From Streptomyces sp. ISL-1 (lineage in GTDB: Bacteria; Actinomycetota; Actinomycetes; Streptomycetales; Streptomycetaceae): a DNA stretch of 64,000 nt. Shown piece after piece: positions 1-8,912 of the stretch. The DNA is taken from contig NZ_JAGGOI010000031.1 of NCBI RefSeq assembly GCF_018614585.1, positions 62,001-126,000 of the forward strand, read 5' to 3'. Numbering within the stretch: the first letter of the stretch is position 1; each line of letters starts with the position of its first letter. Made by a program: the position numbers and the translations under genes. The notes under the pieces were generated by a model that saw only the letters and a program-made list of their open reading frames with translations, did not search any database and was not told where the DNA came from.

Positions 1-2184
1 TCGGCCGACCGGGCCTTGGGCGCCCGTTTGAGCGGAGGCGACATCCGTGTCGCCCGGCACCGGGACGGCCATGAGCTGCTGCTCGCAACAGCGGTGTCCC
101 CCCTGCTCGGCGGTGGCACGGCGGCTCGCGTCCTCGTCGCGGCCGAGCTGGAGCGAGTGCGGCTGTGGGAATCCCGGCTGGCTTTGGTGAACGGGCTGGC
201 CACCCAGTCACCCGTCGGTCTGGCCATCTACGACACCAACCTGCGCCTGACGTGGTGCAACGCCGCGTACGAACGGGAGATCGGACAGCCGTTCTCCGAG
301 TTCCGCGGAATGCGGGCCGATGAGCTGTACTCAGAGGGCAGGTTTCTGACCGAGGCGTACCCGCGCACCCTCGATGAAGTGATGCACTACGTGCTCGACA
401 CCGGCGAAGCGATCCTCGACCTGCATTTCCTGGGCCAGCCACCCAGCGAACCCGGCACGGACCACCTCTGGTCATGCTCCTACTACCGGCTCCAGGACGC
501 CGACGGGCATGTGTTCGGAGTGTGCGAGGACGCGTTCGACATCACCGATCGCTACGAGGCGCAGCGGCGGCTGGCCCTGCTCGTCGAGGCCGGCCGCGCG
601 ATCGGCACCGCCCTGGACGTGATCGTCACCGCCGAGGAGGTCACGGATGTGGCGGTGCCGGACCTCGCGAGCACCGTCACGGTCGACCTCGCGAAGGAGG
701 TCCTGGAAGGCGAGGTGTTGGGCGCCGGAGCCCCGGGACCGACGGCTCTCGTGCGGGTCGCCTCCCGGTCGGCCCAGGTGAACGGGGCGGGCGATCCGGA
801 CCGGTCGCGTAAGCCTTCTCCTGTCGAGTACCCGCCAGGTTCACCCCAGTACCGCAGTCTCTCCTCGGGCGGGCTCGTGCTCGTGGAGGACACCTTGGTC
901 GTGCCGTTGCGGGCCGGGGGCGGCGTGCTGGGACTCGTCACCTTCCATCGGGGCACCCCGTCAGCCACCTTCGACAGCGGCGAGGTCGCGCTCGCCGACG
1001 AGCTAACCACCCGCGCGGCGGTGTCCATCGACAACGCCCGGCGCTTCACCCGTGAACGCAAAGCCTCACTGGCCCTGCAGCGCCAACTGCTGCCGCAGCA
1101 CCTGCCGCGGCAATCGGCGGTCGACGCGGCCCATCGCTACCAGCCCACGGACGACGTGACGGGGGTCGGCGGTGACTGGTTCGACGTCATCCCGCTCTCC
1201 GGAACCCGGGTCGGACTCGTCGTCGGGGACGTGGTCGGCCACGGCCTGCAGGCAGCGGCCACCATGGGACGGCTGCGTACGACCGTACGCGCGCTGGCCG
1301 GAATGGACTTGCCCCCCGACGAGTTGCTCACGCGACTCGACGACCTGGTGGGCCAGGCGGCGGAGGAACAGTCGGAAGCCGTCGGCCCGTCCGCCGACCT
1401 GCCCGCGGACGACGCCACCGGGGCGACCTGCCTCTACGCGGTCTACGATCCGGTCTCGCGACGATGCACCATGGCCCGGGCGGGGCATCTGCCGCCGGCG
1501 ATCGTGGACCCCGAGGGCCGCCTGTCCTTCCCGGAGCTGCCGGCCGGACCGCCGCTGGGTCTCGGCGGTCTGCCGTTCGAGTCCATGGAACTCGAGCTGC
1601 CGGTGGGCAGCCTGGTGGCCCTCTTCACCGACGGCCTGGTCGAAGCCCGCGACCGCGACATCGATCAGGGGATGGACATCCTGGGCCGGGTGCTGAGCGA
1701 GCGCCGCGGTTCCCTGGAAGACCTCTGCGACCAGGCTCTTTCGGAACTCCTGCCGGACGGCCCGACAGTCGACGACACGGCACTGCTGCTCGTGCGTACC
1801 CGTGAACTCGACGCCGCGCAGGTCGCCGGATGGGAGCTGCCCGCAGAGCCGGTCGCGGTGGGCCATGCCCGGCAGCTGGCTACCGGCCAGCTTCAAGCAT
1901 GGGGCCTGGAAGAGCTGACGTTCTCGACCGAACTCGTCGTCAGCGAGCTGGTCACCAACGCTCTCAGGCACGCAGAGGGGCCGCTGCACCTGCGTCTCAT
2001 CCGTGATCGCACGCTCCTGTGCGAGGTCGCGGACACGGGCCACACCTCACCACACCTCCGCCACGCCGCGGACGACGACGAAGACGGGCGCGGACTGTTC
2101 ATCGTCGCGCAAATCGTTCATAGATGGGGAACCCGCTACACGCAGTCCGGGAAGACCATCTGGACGGAACAGGCGTTCCCGTAG
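1..2184 (+). CDS. PAS-GAF-SpoIIE phosphatase with C-terminal HATPase (5' end outside window)
   Basis: Cytoplasmic multidomain regulator that probably dephosphorylates an anti-sigma antagonist and may itself act as an anti-sigma-like kinase. Residue numbers count from the TTG at 16. A PAS-like segment lies at about 58-180 (SPVGLAIYDTNLRLTWCN) and a GAF-like segment at about 185-345. A PP2C/SpoIIE phosphatase domain covers about 355-600, with GGDWFDV and GDVVGHG, the aspartates that bind metal in this family. An RsbW-like ATPase covers about 605-720 (ELVVSELVTNALRH, then DGRGLFIV). The frame is open to base 1, so the TTG at 16 is not necessarily the start and N-terminal sequence is missing. This phosphatase-kinase fusion is common in Streptomyces. 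The target is unknown. Confidence 0.9.
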   Translation, partial: SADRALGARLSGGDIRVARHRDGHELLLATAVSPLLGGGTAARVLVAAELERVRLWESRLALVNGLATQSPVGLAIYDTNLRLTWCNAAYEREIGQPFSEFRGMRADELYSEGRFLTEAYPRTLDEVMHYVLDTGEAILDLHFLGQPPSEPGTDHLWSCSYYRLQDADGHVFGVCEDAFDITDRYEAQRRLALLVEAGRAIGTALDVIVTAEEVTDVAVPDLASTVTVDLAKEVLEGEVLGAGAPGPTALVRVASRSAQVNGAGDPDRSRKPSPVEYPPGSPQYRSLSSGGLVLVEDTLVVPLRAGGGVLGLVTFHRGTPSATFDSGEVALADELTTRAAVSIDNARRFTRERKASLALQRQLLPQHLPRQSAVDAAHRYQPTDDVTGVGGDWFDVIPLSGTRVGLVVGDVVGHGLQAAATMGRLRTTVRALAGMDLPPDELLTRLDDLVGQAAEEQSEAVGPSADLPADDATGATCLYAVYDPVSRRCTMARAGHLPPAIVDPEGRLSFPELPAGPPLGLGGLPFESMELELPVGSLVALFTDGLVEARDRDIDQGMDILGRVLSERRGSLEDLCDQALSELLPDGPTVDDTALLLVRTRELDAAQVAGWELPAEPVAVGHARQLATGQLQAWGLEELTFSTELVVSELVTNALRHAEGPLHLRLIRDRTLLCEVADTGHTSPHLRHAADDDEDGRGLFIVAQIVHRWGTRYTQSGKTIWTEQAFP

Positions 2185-2240
2185 GAGGGGTGACGAGAGG
2201 CAACGACGACGCCGACCGCCCTGGCACCGGCGCCTGGGTC

Positions 2241-2282
2241 ACGGTTCAGTTGGGACGGTTCGGTGGTGACGGTTCGGTTGCA
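2241..2282. repeat. Three 14-bp tandem direct repeats
   Basis: Three copies of ACGGTTC(A/G)GT start at 2241, 2255 and 2269, an exact 14-bp period; the last four bases of each unit vary. They lie just downstream of the SpoIIE gene in a gap with no confident gene. They could be a binding array or simple slippage. No function can be assigned from sequence. Confidence 0.7.
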
Positions 2283-2331
2283 TGGTTGTGAGACTGCGTT
2301 CCCCTCCGCCGGGTTGCGGCGTTGGGCGGGT

Positions 2332-2553
2332 ATGAATGTTTCCGGCAGCGACCCGATTCCGCTTCCCGACGCCCGGCTGGTGGGCGCGTACTGGCTCGCC
2401 TCTCCGAAGCATGAGGACGACAGTTGCGTGTGGTGTGCGCAGCTGCGCTCGGCTGATGCCAAGGCGCGTCGGGCACCCCCGGAGGGAAAACGTTCCCCCG
2501 CGGTCTGGGTTGTGCCTCCGGGGCTGCCTCCCCGTCCGCATACCGGCTGCTGA
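2332..2553 (+). CDS. Possible small hypothetical protein
   Basis: A 73-residue frame from an ATG at 2332. It contains a Trp/Cys patch (DDSCVWCAQL) around residues 30-40 and has moderate third-position GC bias. The last third is Pro/Arg rich and looks like non-coding translation. Only a weak GGCGGGT precedes the start. No family is recognised. It may be a relic or a chance frame in the 2185-2681 gap, which otherwise holds only the 14-bp repeats and the GntR palindrome. Confidence 0.2.
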   Translation: MNVSGSDPIPLPDARLVGAYWLASPKHEDDSCVWCAQLRSADAKARRAPPEGKRSPAVWVVPPGLPPRPHTGC

Positions 2554-2630
2554 GAAGGCCAACACCGGTTACGGGGCCGGGTGTTGTTCCCGCGATCGAG
2601 GGCCGATTCATTGACTTCACGCTTCGGCCC

Positions 2631-2665
2631 TGATTCAGTGGCTCATCCACTGAGCCACTGAATCA
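2631..2665. promoter_or_regulatory. Perfect 15-bp inverted repeat, probable GntR operator
   Basis: The arms at 2631-2645 and 2651-2665 are exact reverse complements around a 5-base centre. Inside are three copies of one heptamer: TCAGTGG at 2635-2641, and CCACTGA at 2647-2653 and 2655-2661. The element ends 16 bases before the GntR start, the expected place for an autoregulatory site. A transcript of it would also form a strong hairpin, so attenuation cannot be excluded. Confidence 0.7.
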
Positions 2666-2681
2666 GCGAAGGAGGGACGGC

Positions 2682-3368
2682 ATGGAGGCGCTGCCCCGCG
2701 AGACCATCGTCGATGTCCTGGAGACCCGGCTGCGCGAGGACATCCTTGCCGGGCGGCATCCGGCGGGCAGCTATCTGCCGCCGGAGCGCCGACTCGCCGA
2801 CGGATACGGCGTCACCCGCACCACCCTCAAGCACGCGTTCGGCCGCCTCGTCCAGGCCGGACTGCTGGAGACGCGGCACGGAGTGGGCACCCGGGTGCGC
2901 GACTACGCGCGGCTCGGAGGGGCCGATCTGCTGCCCATGCTGGTGAGGCACAGTCCGGACTGGATGGTCGAGATCTTCGAAGTACGACGCAGCGTCGGCG
3001 CGTTGATCGCCGAGCGCGCAGCGGCCCGCGCCACCGAGGAGCAGCGGGCCGAGCTGCGTGCCCTGCTGGCGGCGGTGCTGGTCGCGGAGGGTGGGGACGC
3101 AGTGCAGCTGGCCGACATCGAGGTGCACCGGGCGCTGGCCCGCGCCACCGGCAACCGTGTCTACGTACTGCTGACCAACACACTCTTCAACGCCTACCTG
3201 CCGGTGCGGGCCGCCCTCGTAGGCCCGTTCAACAGCCCGGACGCGGCACACGCCAGGCTGGAACCGGTGGTCGAAGCGGTGACGGCGGGCGACCGGGCAG
3301 GCGCCGGACGGGCCGCCGAGGCGTATCTGACGGCGACGGAGCGGATCATGCTGGAGGGCCTCGCATGA
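2682..3368 (+). CDS. GntR (FadR subfamily) transcriptional regulator
   Basis: A DNA-binding regulator of 228 residues, normal for FadR-type GntR proteins. The N-terminal winged helix covers about residues 8-70 (LREDILAGRHPAGSYLPPERRLADGYGVTRTT is split across the HTH) and is followed by an all-helical FCD-like ligand-binding domain. The start ATG follows GAAGGAGGGACGGC. Its stop overlaps the next gene in ATGA, so it is cotranscribed with the lipocalin-like and GMC genes it probably controls. The perfect palindrome at 2631-2665 is the likely operator. The ligand is unknown; a fatty or steroid-like compound is only a guess from the neighbours. Confidence 0.9.
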   Translation: MEALPRETIVDVLETRLREDILAGRHPAGSYLPPERRLADGYGVTRTTLKHAFGRLVQAGLLETRHGVGTRVRDYARLGGADLLPMLVRHSPDWMVEIFEVRRSVGALIAERAAARATEEQRAELRALLAAVLVAEGGDAVQLADIEVHRALARATGNRVYVLLTNTLFNAYLPVRAALVGPFNSPDAAHARLEPVVEAVTAGDRAGAGRAAEAYLTATERIMLEGLA

Positions 3369-4780
3369 GTACACGTACACCTGAGGAAGCCGGGGGCACC
3401 CGGGGCACCGCTTTCCGGGAGACCATGCTCGGCACGGTCCGGCTCGAGGGCGAGGACCGGCCCCGCCCCATCCGCCTCGACCTGAGCGCCGCGGCGGATC
3501 GCGTGCTGCGCCTTCGTGGCACGACCGACGCGCGGATCACCGGTCGGATACGCATCGCCGGATGGGCCGACGACCCATGTGCCGAGGGCGAGTTGGAGAT
3601 ATCTCCGCTGGCCGGGCGCCGTATCCGCTACCGGATGTCGTTCATGGCCGGCGATCGCCGCCTCACCCTCGACGGCTGGAAGTCAGTGACGCCGCGCCGA
3701 CCGTTGAAGTCGATGACGGTGCTGCCGTTCACGCTGTACGACGAGGGAGTGCCGGCCGGCGAGGGCACGCTGCGCTTCCCGGTGACGACAGGGCTCGTGC
3801 CCTTCCTCGCGAGCTTCCGTTTCCCCCGGCAGGAGGACGCGGACTCCCACATGGCGCCGCGCTGGAACGGCGAGCCGGGCCGCACCGAAGTCTGGTACAC
3901 GACGGTCACCGACCCGGCGACCGGCACCGGACTGTGGCTGCACCACGAACTCACCGCGCCGGCCGACGGGGCCGAACCGTTCGCTCACGGCTGGGCCGCG
4001 GTGTTCCCCAAGGACGGTCCGGTACGGCACGCCCGCTTCGGCCCCGCGAAGTGGACCGGGGGCGGGGACGGCTTCACCGCCGAAGGCGTCCATGCCGGAC
4101 CCGGCCGGCTGTCCGGCTCGGCGGGCGTACTGAGCTGGGACCTGGCGGAACGGGCCGAGGGGGCACCGCTGTTCACCTTCCCCCGCTGGTCCTGGCGCCG
4201 CCCTCTGCTGCCCGCGGCGCAGATGCTGCCTGCCGCACGGGCCACGTACGCCGGGACATTCGCGTACGACGACACGACCCTCACGCCGACCGGCGCGCCC
4301 GGCGCCACCGCCAGGATCTACGGTCACGGCAACGCGCGCCGCTGGGCCTGGCTGCACGCCGATCTCGGCGCGGGCGACGTGCTGGAACTCGTCGCCGCGG
4401 TCTCCACCAGGCCGGGGCTGCGCCGGTTGCCGCCACTGGTCTTCCTGCGGCTTCGCCGAGGCGGCCGCACCTGGCCGCGAAGGGCAGAGCGCACGGCGGT
4501 CGGCTGGGCCGGATTCGGCCGGTTCCGCGCCGCCATCGGGCTGCCCACCTGGACGGTGACCGGGCGCGCGGGCCTGCGCCGTATCCGCGTCGAGGTCACC
4601 CAGCCCGAGGAGCGCACGCTGGCGCTCGACTACACCGACCCGGACGGCAGCCACGCGACCTGCCGCAACAGCGAAAGTGCCGATGCGCGTGTCCTGCTGG
4701 AACGGTGGTGGGGCGGCTGGCGCACGGAAGCGGAGTGGACCCTGGCCGGCACCGCACACGCGGAGGTGGGCACCCGATGA
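3365..4780 (+). CDS. Uncharacterised lipocalin/AttH-CrtC-like protein partner of GMC oxidoreductase
   Basis: A 471-residue protein with no signal peptide. The N-terminal part (about 15-155) is beta-rich. It resembles the accessory domain fused to some actinobacterial GMC and cholesterol-oxidase-like proteins (RYRMSFMAGDRRLTLDGWK, then LPFTLYDEG). The middle and C-terminal parts carry motifs reminiscent of the AttH/CrtC/tocopherol-cyclase lipocalin fold (WYTTVTD, LWLHHEL, HGWAAVF, GHGNARRWAWLHADLG). The ATG overlaps the GntR stop, and the stop overlaps the GMC ATG, so all three are coupled. A role in binding or presenting a hydrophobic substrate to the oxidase is inference. Fold assignment is from remembered motifs only. 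Confidence 0.6.
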   Translation: MSTRTPEEAGGTRGTAFRETMLGTVRLEGEDRPRPIRLDLSAAADRVLRLRGTTDARITGRIRIAGWADDPCAEGELEISPLAGRRIRYRMSFMAGDRRLTLDGWKSVTPRRPLKSMTVLPFTLYDEGVPAGEGTLRFPVTTGLVPFLASFRFPRQEDADSHMAPRWNGEPGRTEVWYTTVTDPATGTGLWLHHELTAPADGAEPFAHGWAAVFPKDGPVRHARFGPAKWTGGGDGFTAEGVHAGPGRLSGSAGVLSWDLAERAEGAPLFTFPRWSWRRPLLPAAQMLPAARATYAGTFAYDDTTLTPTGAPGATARIYGHGNARRWAWLHADLGAGDVLELVAAVSTRPGLRRLPPLVFLRLRRGGRTWPRRAERTAVGWAGFGRFRAAIGLPTWTVTGRAGLRRIRVEVTQPEERTLALDYTDPDGSHATCRNSESADARVLLERWWGGWRTEAEWTLAGTAHAEVGTR

Positions 4781-6618
4781 GTCTCACCGGTCTGGTGGCC
4801 GCCCTCATCGCCGACGACGGCACCGCTGACTGGCCCGCGCGGGTCCCCGGCAGGCTGGAGAGGGTCATCGGCTCGATGCCGTCCCACGCGCGTGCCGGGG
4901 TGCGGGCGGCGGCGGGCGCCATCGACGCGTACGCCGTGGCCAGGACCGGGCGCAGGCTCGCCGCTCTCAGCGCCGAGAGGCGAGAGGCCGTGCTCGCCTC
5001 CCTCGGTGCGCGCCTCGCGCTCCTGCCGCTCCTCGACGTACTCAAAGTGCCCGTCCTGCTTGCCGCCGGAACCGAGCGCATGCTCGAACAGGGCATGCGC
5101 ACACATGAGTTGACGCGCAAGGATCCTCCGCTCGACTGCACGCCCGCCCGCGAGTGGCGGGCGCGCTCCACAGCGGACGCAGTGGTCATCGGCTCCGGCG
5201 CGGGGGGCGCCATGGCCGCGCGGACCCTGGCCCGGGGCGGTCTCCGCGTTGTCGTACTGGAGGAAGGGCAGCACCACTCCACGGAGTCGTTCGGGCGGCG
5301 CACCCCGCTCGACCGGTTCGTCGAGCTCTACCGGGACGGCGGGGCCACTGTCGCCGTGGGCAGTCCGCCGCTGCTGCTTCCGGTGGGCCGGGCTGTCGGC
5401 GGCACCACGGTCGTCAACGCCGGCACCTGCTACCGCACTCCGGACCATGTGCTGGCTCGCTGGGCCGGCGACTTCGGATTCTCGCCGGCCGAGCGCTTCG
5501 GCCCCTACCTCGACGAGGTCGAACGGACGCTGCGGGTGGCCACGCAGCCGATGGACGTCCTCGGGAACAACGGCAGGCTCGCGCTCGCCGGGGCCGAGCG
5601 CCTCGGCTGGCGGGCCGCGCCCCTGCGCCGCAACGCGACCGGCTGCAAGGGGTCCTGCCAGTGCGTGGTGGGCTGCCCGACCGGCGCCAAACAGAGCGTG
5701 CAGCTGTCGGTGCTGCCCGACGCCTGCGCAGCCGGAGCCCGCATCGTCACGGGCGCCAAGGTCCGGCGTGTCCTGGTCGACGCCGACCGTCCGGGCGGTT
5801 CGCGCGCCTCGGGCGTCCTCGTACAGAGGCAGGACGGCAGCGAATTCGAGATCCTCGCACCACTGGTCGTCATCGCCGCCGGAGCACTGCAGTCGCCGCC
5901 TCTGCTGCGCCGCTCGGGCCTCGGCGGCCACCCGCGACTCGGCCGTAATCTCAGCGTCCATCCGGCGACCAGCGTCGCCGGCCGCTTCGCCGAGCCGGTC
6001 ACCGCCTGGGAGGGAGTGCTGCAGAGTGTCGGCGTCGAAGAACTCCACGACGGCGGTGTGCTGATCGAGGCCACCGCGACCCCGCCGGGAATGGGCTCCT
6101 TCGTACTGCCGGGCCTCGGGCGGGAGCTGCGGCGCGAACTGGAGAGCGCCGACCGGCTTGCCACGCTCGGAGCGATGATCGCCGACCGCCCCTCGGGCCG
6201 TGTACTGGGCCGGGAACGGACCCTGCTCCGCTACGACCTGGACCGGCGCGACGGGGGCCGGTTGATGCGCGCCGTACGCGCCATGGGCGAAGTCCTCTTC
6301 GCGGCCGGTGCGGAGGAGGTCCTCACCGGCATCCCCACCGCGCCCCGTGCCCGCACGCTGTCCGAACTGGACGAGATCCTCGCGCACGTGGGCCCGAGCC
6401 GGCTGCACCTGTCCGCGTACCACCCCACGGGCACGGTGTCCGCCGGCGCTGACGCGCAGCGCTTCCCGGCCGGCCCCTGCGGGCGGCTGCGTGGAGTGCA
6501 GGGAGTGCTGATCGCGGATGCGTCGGTGCTGCCGGGCTGCCCCGAGGTCAATCCGCAGCTGAGCATCATGGCTGCCGCGCTGGCGGTCACCGAGGGCCAC
6601 TTGGAGGCGTGCTCGTAG
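4777..6618 (+). CDS. GMC family FAD-dependent oxidoreductase
   Basis: A flavoprotein oxidising an alcohol, sterol or similar hydroxyl substrate. It has 613 residues. The FAD dinucleotide motif GSGAGG is at 139-144, after an unusual helical N-terminal extension of about 130 residues. A Cys-rich segment typical of cholesterol-oxidase-like GMC proteins follows (GCKGSCQCVVGCPTGAK). The C-terminal GMC signature carries the catalytic His/Asn region (HPTGTVS, then GCPEVNPQLSIMAAA). The start is the ATG in the ATGA overlap with the preceding gene; the frame is open far upstream but that part is antisense-like noise. The substrate is not predictable beyond a lipophilic alcohol. Confidence 0.88.
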   Translation: MSLTGLVAALIADDGTADWPARVPGRLERVIGSMPSHARAGVRAAAGAIDAYAVARTGRRLAALSAERREAVLASLGARLALLPLLDVLKVPVLLAAGTERMLEQGMRTHELTRKDPPLDCTPAREWRARSTADAVVIGSGAGGAMAARTLARGGLRVVVLEEGQHHSTESFGRRTPLDRFVELYRDGGATVAVGSPPLLLPVGRAVGGTTVVNAGTCYRTPDHVLARWAGDFGFSPAERFGPYLDEVERTLRVATQPMDVLGNNGRLALAGAERLGWRAAPLRRNATGCKGSCQCVVGCPTGAKQSVQLSVLPDACAAGARIVTGAKVRRVLVDADRPGGSRASGVLVQRQDGSEFEILAPLVVIAAGALQSPPLLRRSGLGGHPRLGRNLSVHPATSVAGRFAEPVTAWEGVLQSVGVEELHDGGVLIEATATPPGMGSFVLPGLGRELRRELESADRLATLGAMIADRPSGRVLGRERTLLRYDLDRRDGGRLMRAVRAMGEVLFAAGAEEVLTGIPTAPRARTLSELDEILAHVGPSRLHLSAYHPTGTVSAGADAQRFPAGPCGRLRGVQGVLIADASVLPGCPEVNPQLSIMAAALAVTEGHLEACS

Positions 6619-6654
6619 GGGGCCGGCAGCCGGGCGGCGTGTTCCCTCGCAGGT

Positions 6655-8133
6655 TCAGTCGACGGGCCAGGTGTGTGCCGGGGCGTTGAGGTGCATGTAC
6701 TCCATGTACTGCCGTGTCATCCGCCGCAGCGCTTCATGGCTGTCGACGTGGTCGGCCTGATCGATGTGGTGGAACATCTCTGCCTGCCACAGCGCGCCGT
6801 TGCGCCCGGTGACGCACCGCTGCTCGATGATGCCCAGCAGCGGCTCCCGCCATGCCGCGTCCATGCCCGACAGCTCCAGGCCCCGGTGAGCCATGGGCAG
6901 CAGGCGCCGCAGTACGAGTTCGGCGACCGGCACCTCGCCCATCCCGGGCCAGTACAGTCGCGCGTCGATTCCGTGCCGTGCCCCGGCGTGCAGATTGTCC
7001 TCGGCGGCCGAGAACGACATCCGCGACCAGACCGTCCGTTCCTCCTCGACCAGGGCGCGCGTCAGTCCGTAGTAGAAGGCGCCATTGGCGAGGACATCGG
7101 CAACGGTCGGGCCGGCGGGCAGCACCCGGTTCTCCACCCGCAGGTGCGGTTTGCCGTGGGCGACGGCGTAGATCGGACGGTTCCACCTGTAGATGGTGCC
7201 GTTGTGCAGGGTGAGTTCGCCCAGTTCGGGAGCGTCGCCGCCGTCGATCGTCTCCTGCGGATCCTCTTCGTCGCACAGCGGCAGCAGCGCGGGAAAATAG
7301 CGCACGTTCTCTTCGAAGAGGTCGAAAACGCTCGTGATCCACCGCTCGCCGAACCACACCCGGGGCCGCACCCCCTGCACCTTGATCTCCTCCGGGCGGG
7401 TGTCGGTGGCCTGCTCGAAGAGGGGGATACGCGTCTCGCGCCAGAGCTCCTTGCCGAACAGGAAGGGCGAGTTCGCCGCCAGGGCCACTTGCACGCCTGC
7501 GATCGCCTGCGCGGCGTTCCAGTAGTTCGCGAACTCGTCCGGCGAGACCTGGAGATGGAACTGGGTGCTGGTGCACGCCGCCTCGGGAGTGATGGTGTCG
7601 GCGTAGGTCCGCAGCCTGTCCACCCCGTCCACCGAGATCCGCAGATCCTCACCACGGGCCGCGAATATCTGCTCGTTCAGCAGCCGGTACCGAGGGTCTT
7701 CCGACAGTGCCGCCTCACCCGCATCCCCCTGCCGCAGCGTCGGCAGGATCCCGATCATGATCAGATGCGCCCCCGCTGCCGCGGCCCGCCCCTCGGCATG
7801 GTTGAGCGCGTCCCTGATCTCCTGCTCCCACGCATCGGGACCACCGGCCGTCAGCTTTCGGGGTGGGATGTTGATCTCCAGATTGAACCGGCCCAGCTCA
7901 CTCGACCAGGCGGGATCGGCGATCGCCTCGAGTACGTCGGTGCTCCGCATCGTGGGCTCGCCGGCCGCGTCCACCAGGTTCAGCTCGAGTTCCAGACCTA
8001 CCTGGGGCCGCTCCACTTCGAAACGTTCCTCACGAAGCATCTGCGCGAACGCGTCGAGGCAATTCTGCATCTTGTTCCGGTACTGGCGACGGTCATCACG
8101 GGTGAAGACCAGTGCCGGGACATCTCGTCCCAT
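6655..8133 (-). CDS. Glutamate-cysteine ligase family (GCS2) carboxylate-amine ligase
   Basis: A 492-residue ATP-dependent ligase of the GCS2 superfamily, which joins glutamate or a similar acid to an amine. Visible signatures are GLELELNLVD (about 46-55), LGRFNLEINIPP, the long conserved stretch with CTSTQFHLQVS, NSPFLFGKELWRETR and RVENRVLPAGPT. It is closest in memory to the approximately 490-residue actinobacterial proteins annotated as glutamate-cysteine ligase, distinct from shorter EgtA or YbdK enzymes. Actinobacteria use mycothiol, so glutathione synthesis is not implied. It stands alone and convergent with the GMC gene. The substrate is unproven. Confidence 0.8.
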   Translation of the reverse strand: MGRDVPALVFTRDDRRQYRNKMQNCLDAFAQMLREERFEVERPQVGLELELNLVDAAGEPTMRSTDVLEAIADPAWSSELGRFNLEINIPPRKLTAGGPDAWEQEIRDALNHAEGRAAAAGAHLIMIGILPTLRQGDAGEAALSEDPRYRLLNEQIFAARGEDLRISVDGVDRLRTYADTITPEAACTSTQFHLQVSPDEFANYWNAAQAIAGVQVALAANSPFLFGKELWRETRIPLFEQATDTRPEEIKVQGVRPRVWFGERWITSVFDLFEENVRYFPALLPLCDEEDPQETIDGGDAPELGELTLHNGTIYRWNRPIYAVAHGKPHLRVENRVLPAGPTVADVLANGAFYYGLTRALVEEERTVWSRMSFSAAEDNLHAGARHGIDARLYWPGMGEVPVAELVLRRLLPMAHRGLELSGMDAAWREPLLGIIEQRCVTGRNGALWQAEMFHHIDQADHVDSHEALRRMTRQYMEYMHLNAPAHTWPVD

Positions 8134-8335
8134 CGACCCTCCCGAGTCTCCTCGGCGGACACCACTCCCTCAGCGTGCCACTCCACGGCCGCCCGGACCA
8201 CCGCGGGCGGCGGCTCCCCGCTGCCGCTGCCGAGCCGGGGCTCGTACGCAGTCGGCTCCGGCCGGCCGTGATCGGCCAAGGGCGATCGCGGACCCGGCGG
8301 CGGTCAAGGGGTGACCGTCCGTCTGCGACGTCGGC

Positions 8336-8788
8336 TTACCCGGCCCCGGGCGTGCCGACGTCGTGACCGTTGGCGGTCAGCGTGAGGTCGACGTTGCCCC
8401 GCGTGGCATTCGAGTAAGGACATACCTGATACGCGGCAGCGACGATCCGCGCTGCCTGCTCAGGATCCTGAATCTCCGGCAGGGTCACATGGAGCTCCAC
8501 CGCAAGCTGGAAACCACGGTCCGCGGTGGGAAGGAGGCTGACCCGACTGTCGATCGAAGCGTCGCCCGCCTCGACGCGTTCGCGACGACCCACCACGCCC
8601 AGTGCACCCTCGAAGCAGGCCGCATAACCCACTGCGAAGAGCTGTTCGGGGTTCGTGCCACCCCCTTCGCCGCCCATCTCTTTCGGCACACGCAGTTGGA
8701 CGTCCAAGGCACCGTCATTGGTGCGCCCGTGGCCGCTTACGCGACCGCCTTTCACGTTTGCCTCCGCCGTGTAAAGAACTCGTGCCAT
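8336..8788 (-). CDS. ohr: Organic hydroperoxide resistance protein (Ohr/OsmC family)
   Basis: A cytoplasmic thiol peroxidase that reduces organic hydroperoxides. From the chosen start (MARVLYTAEA) it has 150 residues, the usual Ohr size; an ATG four codons upstream is possible. The two catalytic cysteines are in AACF (about residue 57) and in QVCPYSNATRGN (about residue 123), the Ohr signature. The core also has GGTNPEQLFAVGYAACF. It is a single gene; no OhrR repressor is adjacent, although an unrelated-looking TetR gene follows upstream. Confidence 0.93.
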   Translation of the reverse strand: MARVLYTAEANVKGGRVSGHGRTNDGALDVQLRVPKEMGGEGGGTNPEQLFAVGYAACFEGALGVVGRRERVEAGDASIDSRVSLLPTADRGFQLAVELHVTLPEIQDPEQAARIVAAAYQVCPYSNATRGNVDLTLTANGHDVGTPGAG

Positions 8789-8912
8789 CTCGGCCTCCAT
8801 TCCGGACCTGCGGATTGCCCCAGTCCACGGCTGAGAGCTTTCCAGTGTCCGATGGTGAACGCACCCGATGAGTCAACGGTGGAATCTTTGTCCAGTCGGT
8901 ACGGAATGTTGG

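Noticed and set aside
3562..4776. In-frame open extension of the GMC gene upstream of its ATG
   Set aside because: It overlaps the coupled lipocalin-like gene in another frame, is Arg/Pro rich and has no family features; the ATGA overlap marks the real start.
6673..8271. Long plus-strand open frame opposite the GCS2 ligase
   Set aside because: It is the antisense shadow of a gene with clear family motifs on the minus strand; its translation has no domains.
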